Positions 35,009 to 45,826 are shown, counted from the stretch's first letter. The stretch: 64,000 bases of DNA from Mangrovivirga cuniculi (GCF_005166025.1 NZ_CP028923.1:1366001-1430000), one strand, 5' to 3'. A program made the numbers and translations. The notes: a model not told the origin generated them from the letters alone.

Positions 35009-36289
35009 TTATTGATCTTCTCTTGCGGGTAGAATCTTTGAAGTTACTTCTCCAAAACCAATTCTCACACCATCTTTTTCAGACCATCCTCTCATAGTGA
35101 CGGTGTCACCATCCAGTAAAAATACTCTTTCTGATCCGTCATCAAGTTTTACGGGGCGTGTTCCTTTCCATGCTAATTCGAGCATTGAACCATACGAGTC
35201 CTCAGTTGGGCCTGAAATCGTACCTGATGCATACATGTCACCCACATTGATGCTACATCCATTAACAGTCTGATGAGCTAACTGCTGATTAACACTCCAA
35301 TACATGTGCTTGAAATTAGAATGACAAACAGTTTTAGGTTTTCCATCTTCAGGAGTGATGTCAACTTCAAGGTTGATGTCAAAGTTATGATTACCTTCAA
35401 ATTTCAAATATGGAAGTACTTCCGGTTCTTGCTGCGGTTGAGCTACTCTAAATGGTTCTAGTGCTTCTATCGTAACTACCCATGGGCTAATGGAAGAAGC
35501 AAAACTTTTAGCAAGGAATGGTCCCAATGGCTGATATTCCCATACCTGAATATCTCTGGCAGACCAGTCATTAAAAACGACCATTCCAAAAATGTGATCA
35601 GTTGCTTCATTGACATCAACAGAATCCCCCATTTTAGTTGGTTTTCCTGTGATGAAAGCCATCTCTAGCTCAAAATCCATTCTTTTGCTAGGGCCAAAAG
35701 AGGGTTTGTCAGCATCAGGGGCTTTTGTCTGACCAAGAGGCCTTTGAACAGGTATTCCTGATGGAATGATCGTAGAAGCTCTACCATGGTATCCTACAGG
35801 TAAGTGACGCCAGTTAGGTAATAAAGCGTTGTCAGGATCTCTGAACATTGTTCCGACATTAGTAGCGTGTTCAATACTACTGTAGAAATCAGTATAATCT
35901 CCTACTTTAACAGGCATATGCATGGTTGCATCTTCCATTGGGATCAATGCTCTTTCTCGCATTTCTTCGCTGTCTCTCAAAACTTCGTTGTCTTCTTGCA
36001 AGATTTCTGAAAGTCTTTCTCTCACAGCATTGGTTGTAGATTTGCCAAGTGCTATAAAATCGTTAAGATAGGTACTAGTGAAAACATCGTTTGGAAGCTC
36101 GATATCCTTAAAGAAGTCATTTACCAAAAGGTAATCCAGATCTATGATATATTCACCAATTGCAACACCTACTCTTATATTAAGGTAAGAAGTTTCAAAA
36201 ATTCCGAAAGGAAGATTTTGAATCGGAAAGTCTGAGTCTTTAGAAACTGAAACCCATGATTTGAGTTTAGGATCGTTTGCTTTGCTCAT
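35009..36289 (-). CDS. fahA: fumarylacetoacetase
   Basis: A 426-residue FAH, the last enzyme of tyrosine catabolism, splitting fumarylacetoacetate into fumarate and acetoacetate. Visible landmarks are the SH3-like N-terminal domain (NLPFGIFE), DYTDFYSSIEHATNVG with the catalytic His and metal Asp, PVGYHGRAST, FELEMAFITG, VVFNDWSARDIQVWEYQPLG and GTISGPTEDSYGSMLELAWKG. Length matches the eukaryotic-like family. It is divergent from valS. Confidence 0.95.
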   Translation of the reverse strand: MSKANDPKLKSWVSVSKDSDFPIQNLPFGIFETSYLNIRVGVAIGEYIIDLDYLLVNDFFKDIELPNDVFTSTYLNDFIALGKSTTNAVRERLSEILQEDNEVLRDSEEMRERALIPMEDATMHMPVKVGDYTDFYSSIEHATNVGTMFRDPDNALLPNWRHLPVGYHGRASTIIPSGIPVQRPLGQTKAPDADKPSFGPSKRMDFELEMAFITGKPTKMGDSVDVNEATDHIFGMVVFNDWSARDIQVWEYQPLGPFLAKSFASSISPWVVTIEALEPFRVAQPQQEPEVLPYLKFEGNHNFDINLEVDITPEDGKPKTVCHSNFKHMYWSVNQQLAHQTVNGCSINVGDMYASGTISGPTEDSYGSMLELAWKGTRPVKLDDGSERVFLLDGDTVTMRGWSEKDGVRIGFGEVTSKILPAREDQ

Positions 36290-36415
36290 GGTTTTTTATT
36301 TAATGTTGTTTATTATTTTTAATCTCGTAAAATTAAGAGATATCCTTCAAACAAAAAACCGGATAATAATACACGCTTTTCCCTGCCTAACATTACTCAA
36401 ACGAGCGAAATTTGC

Positions 36416-36423
36416 TATTTTTG
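36416..36423 (+). promoter_or_regulatory. -7 box (TAnnTTTG) for valS
   Basis: TATTTTTG is an exact TAnnTTTG match, 28 bp before the valS ATG, in the divergent gap with fahA. The -33 element is not clear. Confidence 0.45.
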
Positions 36424-36451
36424 CCAATCAAAATGAAATTAAACTAATACA

Positions 36452-39073
36452 ATGAGCATATCGGCTAAATATAACCCTGCTGAAATCGAAGATAAATGGT
36501 ATCAGTACTGGATGGATAAGAAATTTTTTCATTCAACTCCTAAACCTGATAAAGAACCATATACAGTGGTCATTCCACCTCCTAATGTCACAGGAGTTTT
36601 ACATATGGGCCATATGCTCAATAATACTATTCAGGATATTCTTGTAAGAAAGGCAAGAATGGAAGGAAAGGAAGCCTGCTGGGTTCCGGGTACAGATCAT
36701 GCATCTATTGCAACTGAAGCCAAAGTGGTTGCAATGTTGAAGGAAAGAGGTATTGATAAAAAAAGTATTTCACGAGATGAATTCCTTAAATATGCGTGGG
36801 AATGGAAAGAGAAATATGGTGGTATCATCCTTGAGCAGTTAAAAAAGTTAGGCGCCAGCTGTGATTGGGACCGTACAAGGTTTACCATGGAGGAAGATCT
36901 GTCGGATGCTGTGATCAAGGTATTTGTCGACCTTTATAAAAAAGGAAAGATTTACCGAGGGGTTAGAATGGTTAACTGGGATCCACAAGGGAAAACAGCT
37001 CTGAGTGATGATGAGGTGATACATAAAGAGGTGAATTCAAAACTCTATTATGTGAATTACCAGATTGAAGGTAGTGACGAACATGTTACTATCGCTACGA
37101 CCCGTCCTGAAACTATTTTAGGTGATACAGCCGTGTGTGTTAATCCTAATGATGAGAGATATGCTCATTTAAAAGGCAAAAGGGTGATTGTTCCGGTTGT
37201 GAACAGGTCAGTGCCAATTATTCAGGACGATTATGTATCAATGGAATTTGGTACGGGAGCATTGAAGATTACTCCGGCTCATGATGTGAATGACTACGAG
37301 TTGGGAATAAAGCACAATCTTGAAAGCATAGATGTAATCGCAGATGATGGGACAATGTCAGAAGCTGCTGAGCACTTTGTTGGTGAAGATAGATTTATAG
37401 TGAGAAAGAAGATCTCCAAAAAAATCGAAGAACTCGGTCAGTTAGAGAAAGTAGAAGAATACAAAAATAGTGTTGGTTTTTCTGAGCGAACTGATGCAGT
37501 GATAGAACCGAAATTATCTATGCAGTGGTTCCTTAAAATGGAAGAAATCACTAAGCCTGCTCTTGACAATGTAATGAATGACGAGATTCAGTTACATCCG
37601 CCGAAATTTAAGAATATGTACAGGAGCTGGATGGAAAATGTTCGTGACTGGTGTGTAAGCCGTCAGTTATGGTGGGGACATCGTATTCCGGCTTATTATT
37701 TACCAAATGGAGAGTTTGTTGTAGCTGAGTCAGATGAGGAAGCATTAAAACTTGCACAGGAAAAAGACAGTTCGATTACAGCTTCAGACCTGAGACAGGA
37801 TGAAGATGTATTAGATACATGGTTTAGTAGCTGGTTATGGCCTATTTCAGTTTTTGATGGATTCAAAGATCCTGAAAATGAAGATATAAAATATTATTAT
37901 CCTACTAATGACCTGGTCACAGCCCCAGAGATTTTATTCTTTTGGGTTGCCAGAATGATCATAGCAGGATATGAGTACATGGATGAAAAACCTTTCAAAA
38001 ATGTATACTTAACTGGTATTGTGAGAGATAAGCAAAGACGAAAAATGTCTAAATCTCTTGGTAATAGTCCTGATCCACTAGACCTGATCAAGCAATATGG
38101 AGCTGACGGGGTAAGAACAGGTATGTTGTTTAGTTCTCCTGCCGGAAATGACTTGCTTTTTGATGAAAAGCTTGTTGAGCAGGGACGTAATTTCAGTAAT
38201 AAGATCTGGAATGCTTTCAGGCTGGTTAAAGGCTGGGAAGTAGATGAGAACCTGGACAATGTTTCTAATAAAGTAGCAATAGACTGGTTCGAATCGAGGT
38301 TTAATAAAGCGTTAGCTGAGTTAACTGATCATTTTGAAAAATTCAGGATCTCTGATGCCCTTATGGTTGTATATAAATTGACCTGGGATGATTTCTGTAG
38401 CTGGTATCTTGAGATGATTAAACCAGAATATGGTAAACCGATCGACCAGGCGACATTAGATGCTACGATTGGTTTCTTCGAGAAGGTGATCAAATTGCTT
38501 CATCCTTTTATGCCTTTTATTACAGAAGAAATCTGGCATCAGATCAAAGAAAGAGGTGAAGATGAAAGTTTGATCGTTGCTGATTGGCCGAAACCGGGAA
38601 AAACAGATGAAGATCTTCTGGAGATCACAGAAAGGATATTTGAAATTGTTACACAGATAAGGAATTTCAGAAATAACAAACAAATCTCTCCTAAGGAAGG
38701 TCTGAACTTATCAATAAAATCTTCTGATTTCGGTATTTATACGCCATTTGAAGATATTCTTAAGAAAATGGCGAATCTGAATGAGATAGAAAAAGTTGAT
38801 GAGCAGCCTGAAAATGCGACGGGATTTGTTGTTAAAGGAGATGAATTCTTTATTCCTATGGAAGGCTTAATTGATACGGAAAAGGAAATCGAAGAAATTC
38901 AAAAAGAATTGGAATACACAAAAGGGTTCCTTAATTCTGTGATGAAGAAATTGAGTAATGAACGATTTGTTAATAATGCTCCTGAGAAGGTAGTTTCGAT
39001 GGAAAAACAAAAACAGGCTGATGCAGAGGCGAAAATCAAAGCTCTTGAAGATCAGTTAGGTTCACTCAAATAA
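36452..39073 (+). CDS. valS: valyl-tRNA synthetase
   Basis: An 873-residue class I synthetase with [15 protein letters not shown] (HIGH-type signature near residue 51), CP1 editing-domain motifs ([26 protein letters not shown]), [12 protein letters not shown] (KMSKS near residue 531), the anticodon-binding domain ([10 protein letters not shown]) and the C-terminal coiled-coil arm ([11 protein letters not shown]... onward) found in ValRS. Complete and in frame. A strong terminator follows. Confidence 0.97.
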   Translation: MSISAKYNPAEIEDKWYQYWMDKKFFHSTPKPDKEPYTVVIPPPNVTGVLHMGHMLNNTIQDILVRKARMEGKEACWVPGTDHASIATEAKVVAMLKERGIDKKSISRDEFLKYAWEWKEKYGGIILEQLKKLGASCDWDRTRFTMEEDLSDAVIKVFVDLYKKGKIYRGVRMVNWDPQGKTALSDDEVIHKEVNSKLYYVNYQIEGSDEHVTIATTRPETILGDTAVCVNPNDERYAHLKGKRVIVPVVNRSVPIIQDDYVSMEFGTGALKITPAHDVNDYELGIKHNLESIDVIADDGTMSEAAEHFVGEDRFIVRKKISKKIEELGQLEKVEEYKNSVGFSERTDAVIEPKLSMQWFLKMEEITKPALDNVMNDEIQLHPPKFKNMYRSWMENVRDWCVSRQLWWGHRIPAYYLPNGEFVVAESDEEALKLAQEKDSSITASDLRQDEDVLDTWFSSWLWPISVFDGFKDPENEDIKYYYPTNDLVTAPEILFFWVARMIIAGYEYMDEKPFKNVYLTGIVRDKQRRKMSKSLGNSPDPLDLIKQYGADGVRTGMLFSSPAGNDLLFDEKLVEQGRNFSNKIWNAFRLVKGWEVDENLDNVSNKVAIDWFESRFNKALAELTDHFEKFRISDALMVVYKLTWDDFCSWYLEMIKPEYGKPIDQATLDATIGFFEKVIKLLHPFMPFITEEIWHQIKERGEDESLIVADWPKPGKTDEDLLEITERIFEIVTQIRNFRNNKQISPKEGLNLSIKSSDFGIYTPFEDILKKMANLNEIEKVDEQPENATGFVVKGDEFFIPMEGLIDTEKEIEEIQKELEYTKGFLNSVMKKLSNERFVNNAPEKVVSMEKQKQADAEAKIKALEDQLGSLK

Positions 39074-39095
39074 ACCTTATAAATAAAATTAAAGT

Positions 39096-39126
39096 AAAAA
39101 GCGCCCTTAATCCGGGGCGCTTTTTT
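39096..39126 (+). terminator. rho-independent terminator after valS
   Basis: A GC-rich stem (GCGCCC at 39101-39106 with GGGCGC at 39115-39120), extended by A/T pairs, is followed by a run of six T. Confidence 0.88.
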
Positions 39127-39217
39127 GTTGATTGATAAACGACTGTGTAATTGATTTTCATTAGAAACAAAATAGTATGGTGGGATTGAATTATATCAAC
39201 CCCACCAACTGAATGAA

Positions 39218-39520
39218 CTATTCAACAGACCATTCCTTTAATAGTTCACCATTACTTTTGTATTTCAATGCTTTTGTTTCTTCTTCCATTTTAACATGAA
39301 TCTCATAAGTGTTATCATCATGTTTCATAATTTTGGCTACGCTTTCTTTTGAGTAAGTTTTTGTAAAAGCGTCTTTTATGGCAGTAGGCAATTGTTCGTA
39401 TGTTATTTCATCATTGAATTTGAATTCAGAAATAACATTTTCTTTTTCCAACGTGTTAGCTTGAATAGATACAAATTCAAAAGTACCTATTAATGCAGCT
39501 GTTAAAACTAACTTTTTCAT
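39218..39520 (-). CDS. small secreted PepSY-like (DUF2874-type) protein
   Basis: A 100-residue protein with a signal peptide (LVLTAALIGTFEFVSIQA). The mature part has LPTAIKDAFTKTYSKESVAKI, then YEIHVKMEEETKALKYKSNG, ending in LLKEWSVE. This 'do-not-let-be helix then strand' layout is that of the PepSY-like/DUF2874 proteins of Bacteroidota, small periplasmic proteins of unknown function. Single gene, no operon partner. Confidence 0.7.
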   Translation of the reverse strand: MKKLVLTAALIGTFEFVSIQANTLEKENVISEFKFNDEITYEQLPTAIKDAFTKTYSKESVAKIMKHDDNTYEIHVKMEEETKALKYKSNGELLKEWSVE

Positions 39521-39725
39521 ATTGCAAGTATTTTAATATTCTTTCATTGCAATGGTGTTACAAATAATTTAATAACCATGCCAAATCCTTTAATCCGCTT
39601 TAAAGAGCATTTAGGAGGGGTGTTTATCAGTTAAGGTGTAGATTTTAGTTTCAATTTTTGTACAAATCGTGGATTTAATGCACAATTAATAGTATTGTAG
39701 GTCTTAAAAAATTAGTTTGGTGTAA

Positions 39726-40547
39726 ATGAAGGAACACAAAAATAAAGTAGTGCTTATTACCGGTAGCAGTTCAGGAATTGGAAAAGCCGCTGTGAATTTT
39801 TTTGCCACAAAAGAATGGTGTGTGGCAGCGACAATGCGTAATCCTAAAAAGGAGCCTGATTATAAAAAAGGCAGTAATGTTAAAGTTTTTAAGTTGGATG
39901 TGACTGATCGCGCTGAAATAGAACAGTGTATTAAAGATGTTATGAATACTTTTGGGAAAATCGATGTGGTAGTAAATAATGCCGGATACGGATTAATCGG
40001 TCCGTTGGAATTAGGCACTGTTAAGCAGGTGAAAAAGCAAATGGACACTAATGTTATCGGTCTTATAAACGTTACTCAGCTTATTATTCCTTATTTCAGA
40101 GAACAAAAAGAGGGAAGAATAATCAATATTTCAAGTATTGCAGGTAAAGTTGCTTTACCTTTTCATAGTTTTTATAATGCAACGAAATTTGCAGTCGAAG
40201 GACTTTCAGAAAGCTTGTCTTACGAGTTGAAACCGTTCAATATTAAGGTCAAATTGATTGAACCCGGTGCTATAAAAACAAGGTTTTATGATGAGTCATT
40301 GGAATCAATTAAAGTAGGCAACATTAAAGAATATGATAATCACATGGCTAATTCTTTAACTAAGATTCATGAATTTGGTCGAAACGGCTCAGGTCCTGAG
40401 GAAGTGGCTAAGGCGATTTTTACGGCAGCGGTTGATCAGGGAAACAGGCTGCGGTATGCTGTTGGAGGAGGGGCTCCATTTCTTTTGTTTTTAAAACGAA
40501 TTACCCCTGCTCCTTTGTTCAGATCAATGATCAGGAAGTTTCTCTGA
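39726..40547 (+). CDS. SDR-family oxidoreductase
   Basis: A 273-residue classical SDR: cofactor loop TGSSSGIGKAA, NNAGYG, catalytic Ser in ISSIAG, YNATK as YxxxK, and the PGAIKTRF loop. The C-terminal extension (APFLLFLKRITPAPLFRSMI) looks membrane-associating. It resembles the 17-beta-HSD/retinol-dehydrogenase-like group (DUF-less SDRs with 'FGRNGSGPEEVA'). It overlaps the converging DinB gene by 17 bp. Substrate unknown. Confidence 0.87.
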   Translation: MKEHKNKVVLITGSSSGIGKAAVNFFATKEWCVAATMRNPKKEPDYKKGSNVKVFKLDVTDRAEIEQCIKDVMNTFGKIDVVVNNAGYGLIGPLELGTVKQVKKQMDTNVIGLINVTQLIIPYFREQKEGRIINISSIAGKVALPFHSFYNATKFAVEGLSESLSYELKPFNIKVKLIEPGAIKTRFYDESLESIKVGNIKEYDNHMANSLTKIHEFGRNGSGPEEVAKAIFTAAVDQGNRLRYAVGGGAPFLLFLKRITPAPLFRSMIRKFL

Positions 40548-41016
40548 AATATTTAGCCTGAGACATTATGATGCCAAGATGAAGTGCTTCGTGTACGTTG
40601 TTAAATGATATAGCATCTTCAACCGAATTCAATTTAACTCCATAACTGGTCTCGTATTCTTTAAATTGTTTTTGGGAAAGCAAAGCATAATCTTTTGCTA
40701 ATTTTTCTGATTGAGATAGAAGGTTGTTATTTATGATGTTCACATCTTCTTCTTTTATTTCATCGTTAACCGGTTTGGTGCCTTTTCTGTATTTTTCAAT
40801 AAATTTCTCAGGAATATTCATTTTTGAATTGCTCAATTGGTAAATCAATAGCTGGTGTGTAACCAGGCAATGGGCTACGTTCCATAATATATTATTTTTA
40901 AATCCATCAGGGATATGTGCCAGATCATGAGGTTTGATTGCATCCCAAAATACTTTTATATGTTTTCTGGTGTTTTTATGGATAACTATTGTGCTATTAA
41001 TCGAAATATCTTGCAT
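40531..41016 (-). CDS. DinB-family protein
   Basis: A 161-residue four-helix protein from the ATG at 41016 (MQDISINSTIVIHKNTRK); longer upstream reading would run through the divergent promoter region. His residues in NVAHCLVTHQLL and NVHEALHLGIIM occupy the metal-binding positions typical of DinB/YfiT-like proteins, which often catalyse thiol-dependent reactions. Stop lies inside the converging SDR gene. Confidence 0.8.
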   Translation of the reverse strand: MQDISINSTIVIHKNTRKHIKVFWDAIKPHDLAHIPDGFKNNILWNVAHCLVTHQLLIYQLSNSKMNIPEKFIEKYRKGTKPVNDEIKEEDVNIINNNLLSQSEKLAKDYALLSQKQFKEYETSYGVKLNSVEDAISFNNVHEALHLGIIMSQAKYFRETS

Positions 41017-41068
41017 ATACTTGACGGTTTGGGAAATATAGTTAAAAATTGTAGTAAACTTTTTTTGT

Positions 41069-42937
41069 ATGAATTTTTTCAATACACTTTTTAATCTTGG
41101 GGTATCCGAAGATATGGATAACTCATTGAAGTATAAAGTTAAGTTAACCAATATTGTTGCAGTAACATTATTAGCGTTAATCATTGTTTATACTATTATT
41201 TCAGCCATAATATATACTCCACTATTGCCATACTGTGTTGTTGGACTTTTTGGATATGCCTCTGTTCTAGTTTTTAATAAAATTGGATTTCAATATTTAT
41301 CAAGATTTTTTGTTTCCATACTTCCAACAATAGTTGTTGCTCTTTTGCATGCAGTTATCGTCAGAGCAGGAGAACAGGTAAATATAGAAGTTTACTTATT
41401 TAATTTTGCTGCATTAGTATTGCCATGGGCAGTTTTTTCCTTAAAGGAATATAAAAGTATAATCCTGACCTTTGGATTTAACCTTTTAATATTCTTTAGC
41501 ATAGATGAAATTAATTCTTTTATTGAGCCAGAGGAAACTACTGATGTATTTAATACAGGGTGGGTACAGCTATCTGTTGTTCTTGGAGCTATATCTTTTT
41601 CATCATTTATTGTAATATTTCTCCAGTATCTGAATTCACAATACGGTGAAGAGATGCGTTTACTATTGAAAAAATATGATGAAGAATCAAAGCTGGCCAA
41701 AGAAAAGGAAGAAGAAACTACAAAATATTTAAAGGAACTAGAGAGATCTCAAGAGGAGGAAAAGAAAAGAAACTGGGCTACTCAGGGGTTGGCTGAAATT
41801 GGATCATTATTAAGAAAAAGTGATGATTTACAAGAATTATGTGATGAGATAATCTCTTTTACAGTAAATTATTTGAAAGCAAACCAGGGAGCTCTTTTCT
41901 TAGTTGATGATAAGGACGAAGATGCAGTTTTAGAGCTGAAAGCTACATATGCCTATTCCAGGAAAAAGTTTGAAGAAAAAATTATCAGGCCAGGTCAGGG
42001 ACTTGTCGGCCAGGTATTTTTAGAAAAATCATCTTTACTGCTAAAAGAAATACCTGAAGATTATGTAAGAATTACCTCCGGACTTGGTGATGCTACTCCT
42101 GGAAGTCTTATCATTGTTCCGATGATCGTAAATGAGGAAGTACATGGCATCTTTGAAATCGCCTCATTTAAAGATTTTGAAGATTATGAAATTTCATTTT
42201 TAGAGAATATTGGGGAAAATATAGCAACCTCCTTAAACAGCATACAGGTAAACTTAAAAACAAAAAGGTTACTCGAGGAATCTCAGGAATATACGGAGCA
42301 ACTCCAGGCTTCGGAGGAAGAAATGAGACAGAACCTGGAAGAAATGCAGGCTATTCAGGAAAATCAAACCAGATTGCAAAACGAAGTAGCTGAAAAACAA
42401 GCTCAATTATCTGAAAAGATCGAAAAGATCGATAATTTTAATTTTGTATTAGACAGTTTGAGAACTACCGCGGAAGTTTCAAATGGTGATCCTGACGGAT
42501 TAAAATTGATCCTTGAGGAAATCGCAAAAGTTATGAAAGTAAGCATGGCTTCATTTTGGTCATACTCTCCTTCAGCATCAAATATTATTTGTGAAAATAA
42601 TTATGAATTATTTGCTGATGAGCATCAGAGTGGAGAGAAGTGGTCTCGAGGAGAGGTTCCAAATTTCTTCAAGGGTCTTGACGCAGATAAAGTGATCATG
42701 GCAGGAGACATTTCAAATCATGAAAACACTTTTGAATTAAAAGAAAAATATTTATCGGGTACAGAGGTGGTTTCAATGATGAGTGTACCGGTTTATATAG
42801 GAGGTAAGAATTCCGGGATTTTAAAAGTGGATCACGAAGATAATTACAGGGTATGGAGTCAGGAGGAGCTTACCTTTATGAAATCGGCTGCTGACCTTAT
42901 TACTATACTTTATCAGAATAGCGGCGAAATTTCTTAA
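41069..42937 (+). CDS. membrane protein with two GAF domains
   Basis: A 622-residue sensor without an obvious catalytic output. Five or six membrane helices (about 25-190), a Lys/Glu-rich coiled coil (about 195-240), GAF 1 (about 250-400), a second coiled coil (about 405-465; EEMRQNLEEMQAIQENQ), and GAF 2 (about 470-620). GAF 1 contains EIPEDYVRITSGLGDATPGS, a near copy of the corresponding stretches in the phosphatase and GAF protein of the Sia/Che cluster 25 kb away. It may be another input to that network. Single transcription unit with terminator downstream. Confidence 0.83.
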   Translation: MNFFNTLFNLGVSEDMDNSLKYKVKLTNIVAVTLLALIIVYTIISAIIYTPLLPYCVVGLFGYASVLVFNKIGFQYLSRFFVSILPTIVVALLHAVIVRAGEQVNIEVYLFNFAALVLPWAVFSLKEYKSIILTFGFNLLIFFSIDEINSFIEPEETTDVFNTGWVQLSVVLGAISFSSFIVIFLQYLNSQYGEEMRLLLKKYDEESKLAKEKEEETTKYLKELERSQEEEKKRNWATQGLAEIGSLLRKSDDLQELCDEIISFTVNYLKANQGALFLVDDKDEDAVLELKATYAYSRKKFEEKIIRPGQGLVGQVFLEKSSLLLKEIPEDYVRITSGLGDATPGSLIIVPMIVNEEVHGIFEIASFKDFEDYEISFLENIGENIATSLNSIQVNLKTKRLLEESQEYTEQLQASEEEMRQNLEEMQAIQENQTRLQNEVAEKQAQLSEKIEKIDNFNFVLDSLRTTAEVSNGDPDGLKLILEEIAKVMKVSMASFWSYSPSASNIICENNYELFADEHQSGEKWSRGEVPNFFKGLDADKVIMAGDISNHENTFELKEKYLSGTEVVSMMSVPVYIGGKNSGILKVDHEDNYRVWSQEELTFMKSAADLITILYQNSGEIS

Positions 42938-42962
42938 AAAGTATCAATTATTTTTATTTAAT

Positions 42963-42993
42963 AAAAGGAAGTCTTAATTTAAGGTTTCCTTTT
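42963..42993 (+). terminator. terminator after double-GAF gene
   Basis: Stem AAAAGGAA / TTCCTTTT with additional inner CTTAA/TTAAG pairing, followed by ATTTTTTTT. Confidence 0.8.
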
Positions 42994-43016
42994 ATTTTTT
43001 TTATAGGGTATTAACA

Positions 43017-43505
43017 ATGAAATGCATTTTTTTAGTATTTATCCTGGCATCTTTTGCAGGATATTCACAAAGCCTTGATAAACCATTTGATAAAAAAGAG
43101 TTAATCCGTCAGGATAGTTTATTCTGGGTTTCATTTAATAAATGTGATGTCGACCAAATGATGACTTTTTTCACCAAAGATATGGAATTCTATCATGATC
43201 GGGGTGGATTAACGAAGGGGATAAAAGAGTTTGAAGAAGATACGAGGACAGGAATGTGTAAAGACCCGGAACTATGGAGCCTAAGAAGGGTAGAGATCGA
43301 AGAAAGCACTGAAGTTTATGAAATTAGCCAATATGGGGCATTGATCTCAGGTGAACATTTGTTCTATATAAAAGAGGCTGGGAAGGAAGAATTTCTTGAT
43401 GGGTACGGCAAGTATCAAAACATCTGGAAGTACAAGGATGGGAAATGGAAAATGTCCAGAATATTGAGTTATGACCATAAGGCTCCTCCTGAAAAATACA
43501 ACTAG
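43017..43505 (+). CDS. secreted NTF2-like (DUF4440) protein
   Basis: A 162-residue protein with a short signal peptide (FLVFILASFAGYSQ), then an NTF2-like fold: a helix with ELIRQDSLFWVSFNKCDV, strand MMTFFTKDMEFYHDRGG and the C-terminal WKYKDGKWKMSRILSYDH. DUF4440/SnoaL-type proteins bind small hydrophobic ligands or are enzymes; no catalytic residues can be assigned. It lies 36 bp before the T9SS cargo gene on the same strand. Confidence 0.8.
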   Translation: MKCIFLVFILASFAGYSQSLDKPFDKKELIRQDSLFWVSFNKCDVDQMMTFFTKDMEFYHDRGGLTKGIKEFEEDTRTGMCKDPELWSLRRVEIEESTEVYEISQYGALISGEHLFYIKEAGKEEFLDGYGKYQNIWKYKDGKWKMSRILSYDHKAPPEKYN

Positions 43506-43541
43506 GACTATAAGGATTTTTTAATAGGAATATCTATTGAC

Positions 43542-45782
43542 ATGAAATTACGAATATTTTTTTTATTACTTTTTTTATCACCAATAATTAAAGCGCAAGT
43601 CATTCAGGAAGGATTGGTTGCTTATTATCCTTTTTCTGGTAATGCAGATGATGTAATCGGGGTAAATGAAGGTACTGTATATGGAGCAAGCCTTGCAACA
43701 GACCGTTTTGGTAATCAGAATAATGCATATTATTTTGACGGACAAAACGATTGGATTGAAATTCCTGATAATGATTTGCTGGATTTTGCTGCTAATCAGG
43801 ATTTCACTATTATTATCTGGGCTAATATTGCTTCCGTTCAAAATGATATGAGAGGTAATAATCATGAGTTGATAGGTAAGTGGAATGCCTTTAGGTCTCA
43901 ACAATATCCATATGCAATCAGAATTACTAATGAAACTGCCAGCAGTCCTAATCGATTAGCTACCTGGAGATTTGACTCTGATTATTGTGGTAATGGACCA
44001 TATACATTTTCTGCGTGTGAGTTTAAAAGAGATTTTTGGCATCAGTTTGTGTTTAGAAAAGCCGGCGAAGAATTAACTATTTTTCAGGATGGAGTAATAG
44101 TAGGTACATTTACAGATAACACTTCATTAAACTGTAATACAGAAAATAACCATCCGATTTATATAGGGAAAAGAGAATTTGATATGCGTATGTTTACCGG
44201 CTTTATGGATGATATTGCTTTTTACAATCGCGCATTGAGTAATGAAGAAATAAAAACCACCGTTACAGCACAAGAATGGGATCCGAAATACGGGACCACT
44301 AATTTTGTTGAATATTTAATACCACAGCAAATTGAACCAGCTAAAATTGATTCGGTAAATAATACAATAGAAATTAAAGTAAATTGTGAGGCCGATATAA
44401 CAAATGTTATTCCAGAGTTTAACACAAATAATGCTGTAGTAAAACTAGATGGTATTGTACAAGTCAGTGGTTCTTCTTCCATAGATCTAAGCTTCCCCCA
44501 AATTTATACTGTTGAAACCTTTACAGAGCATGGTTGTAATGAAGAAAACTGGACTGTTTCGGTTGTTAAAACCTTTCCTTCAGAGGAAGAAATAAAAGCT
44601 CAAACAAAATTCACTTCATTTTATATTCCAGGTCAAATAGGGAATTCAGAAATTGATTCTGTAAACCAGATTATCAATATTTTGGTTCCTTGCAATTTTG
44701 ATAAGAGTAATATCATAGCTGAATTTGGTTTGGCAAATGAACATGCAAAGGCAACTATCAATAATGTAGTTCAAATTAGTGGTGAAACATCTAATGATTT
44801 TACTAATAAAATTTATTATGATGTTATATTTAAGGATTGTGGGACTACCAGTTGGGAAGTGAATTTATTAGAAGAGGAAATAACAACAGCAGAAATAGAA
44901 AATTATAAATCCTTCTTTGATTTTGATATTCTTGGGAAGACAAAAAGTGTAAATATTGATTCTGAGAATCATCAAATTGATGTAGTTGTTTATTGTGATA
45001 TTGATTTAACCAACTTAACTCCTTATTTCGAGGTATTTGAGGGTGTAAAGGTGTACCTGGATGATGTCATACAAGAAAGTGGTGTTAATTCAAATAATTA
45101 TACGAAGACAAGATATTACAAGCTTGAAGAACCAACTAAGTGCATTATACAGGAATGGAGCGTAGATATCACTAATTATGAATTAACTGATACTGAAATC
45201 ACTAATAAAACATCAGTTATAGATTTCTATATCGAAGATCAAATCGGAGAAACATCAATTAATACTCAAGAGAAGGAGATAAATGTTATAGTGCCGTGCA
45301 ACTTTAAACTAGATTTGGTAAATGCTGATTTTGAATTAAGTGAAGGTGCGTCAGGATATGTTTATGAGGAAAAATTATTAAGTGGAATTTCTGAAATCTC
45401 CTATGAAAGTCCTGTGAAATTTCAGGTGTTTGGAGAAAAAGGATGTGTATCTACCGAGTGGACTATAAATGTAGAGAAAGAAGTTGTGAATCCTTCAGAG
45501 GTATTGACTCCCGACAATAGGAAATATTTTGTTCCAAATGTTTTTACACCTAATAATGATGGTTTTAACGAATTTTTTGAGATTGGTGAATATCTTCAGG
45601 GTTCGGAGTTGACTATAGTTAATAATAAAGGGAAGATAGTATATCAGAGTGATGAATATTATAACACTTTTGATGGCGAAGGGCTACATAATGGTATTTA
45701 TTATTATGTAATCAGAAGTAAGTGTTTTGAAAAGGAAATTGATGGGTATGTAGTAATTGCATTTAAGAATTCAGGTAAATAG
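43542..45782 (+). CDS. T9SS cargo: LamG domain, four Ig-like repeats, CHU_C sorting domain
   Basis: A 746-residue secreted protein. Signal peptide (FFLLLFLSPIIKAQ), concanavalin/LamG-type domain about 22-240 (GLVAYYPFSGNADD, FDGQNDWIEIPDN, GFMDDIAFYNRALS), four tandem beta repeats of about 95 residues (about 252-345, 348-446, 450-548, 549-648), and a C-terminal type B T9SS sorting domain (FVPNVFTPNNDGFNEFFEI, then GIYYYVI). Each repeat keeps one Cys on strand 'V.C..D' and one shortly before a Trp ('C....W'), suggesting one disulphide per repeat. The protein is exported by the T9SS and attached to the cell surface; LamG suggests glycan or adhesive binding. Confidence 0.88.
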   Translation: MKLRIFFLLLFLSPIIKAQVIQEGLVAYYPFSGNADDVIGVNEGTVYGASLATDRFGNQNNAYYFDGQNDWIEIPDNDLLDFAANQDFTIIIWANIASVQNDMRGNNHELIGKWNAFRSQQYPYAIRITNETASSPNRLATWRFDSDYCGNGPYTFSACEFKRDFWHQFVFRKAGEELTIFQDGVIVGTFTDNTSLNCNTENNHPIYIGKREFDMRMFTGFMDDIAFYNRALSNEEIKTTVTAQEWDPKYGTTNFVEYLIPQQIEPAKIDSVNNTIEIKVNCEADITNVIPEFNTNNAVVKLDGIVQVSGSSSIDLSFPQIYTVETFTEHGCNEENWTVSVVKTFPSEEEIKAQTKFTSFYIPGQIGNSEIDSVNQIINILVPCNFDKSNIIAEFGLANEHAKATINNVVQISGETSNDFTNKIYYDVIFKDCGTTSWEVNLLEEEITTAEIENYKSFFDFDILGKTKSVNIDSENHQIDVVVYCDIDLTNLTPYFEVFEGVKVYLDDVIQESGVNSNNYTKTRYYKLEEPTKCIIQEWSVDITNYELTDTEITNKTSVIDFYIEDQIGETSINTQEKEINVIVPCNFKLDLVNADFELSEGASGYVYEEKLLSGISEISYESPVKFQVFGEKGCVSTEWTINVEKEVVNPSEVLTPDNRKYFVPNVFTPNNDGFNEFFEIGEYLQGSELTIVNNKGKIVYQSDEYYNTFDGEGLHNGIYYYVIRSKCFEKEIDGYVVIAFKNSGK

Positions 45783-45826
45783 TAGGAAGGGGAAATTTTT
45801 AGTAAATTATAGTTAAAGATTTTATT

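Noticed and set aside
41017-41184. Longer DinB reading with 56 extra N-terminal residues.
   Set aside because: The extension crosses the divergent promoter region and the start of the double-GAF gene; ATG at 41016 fits the family.
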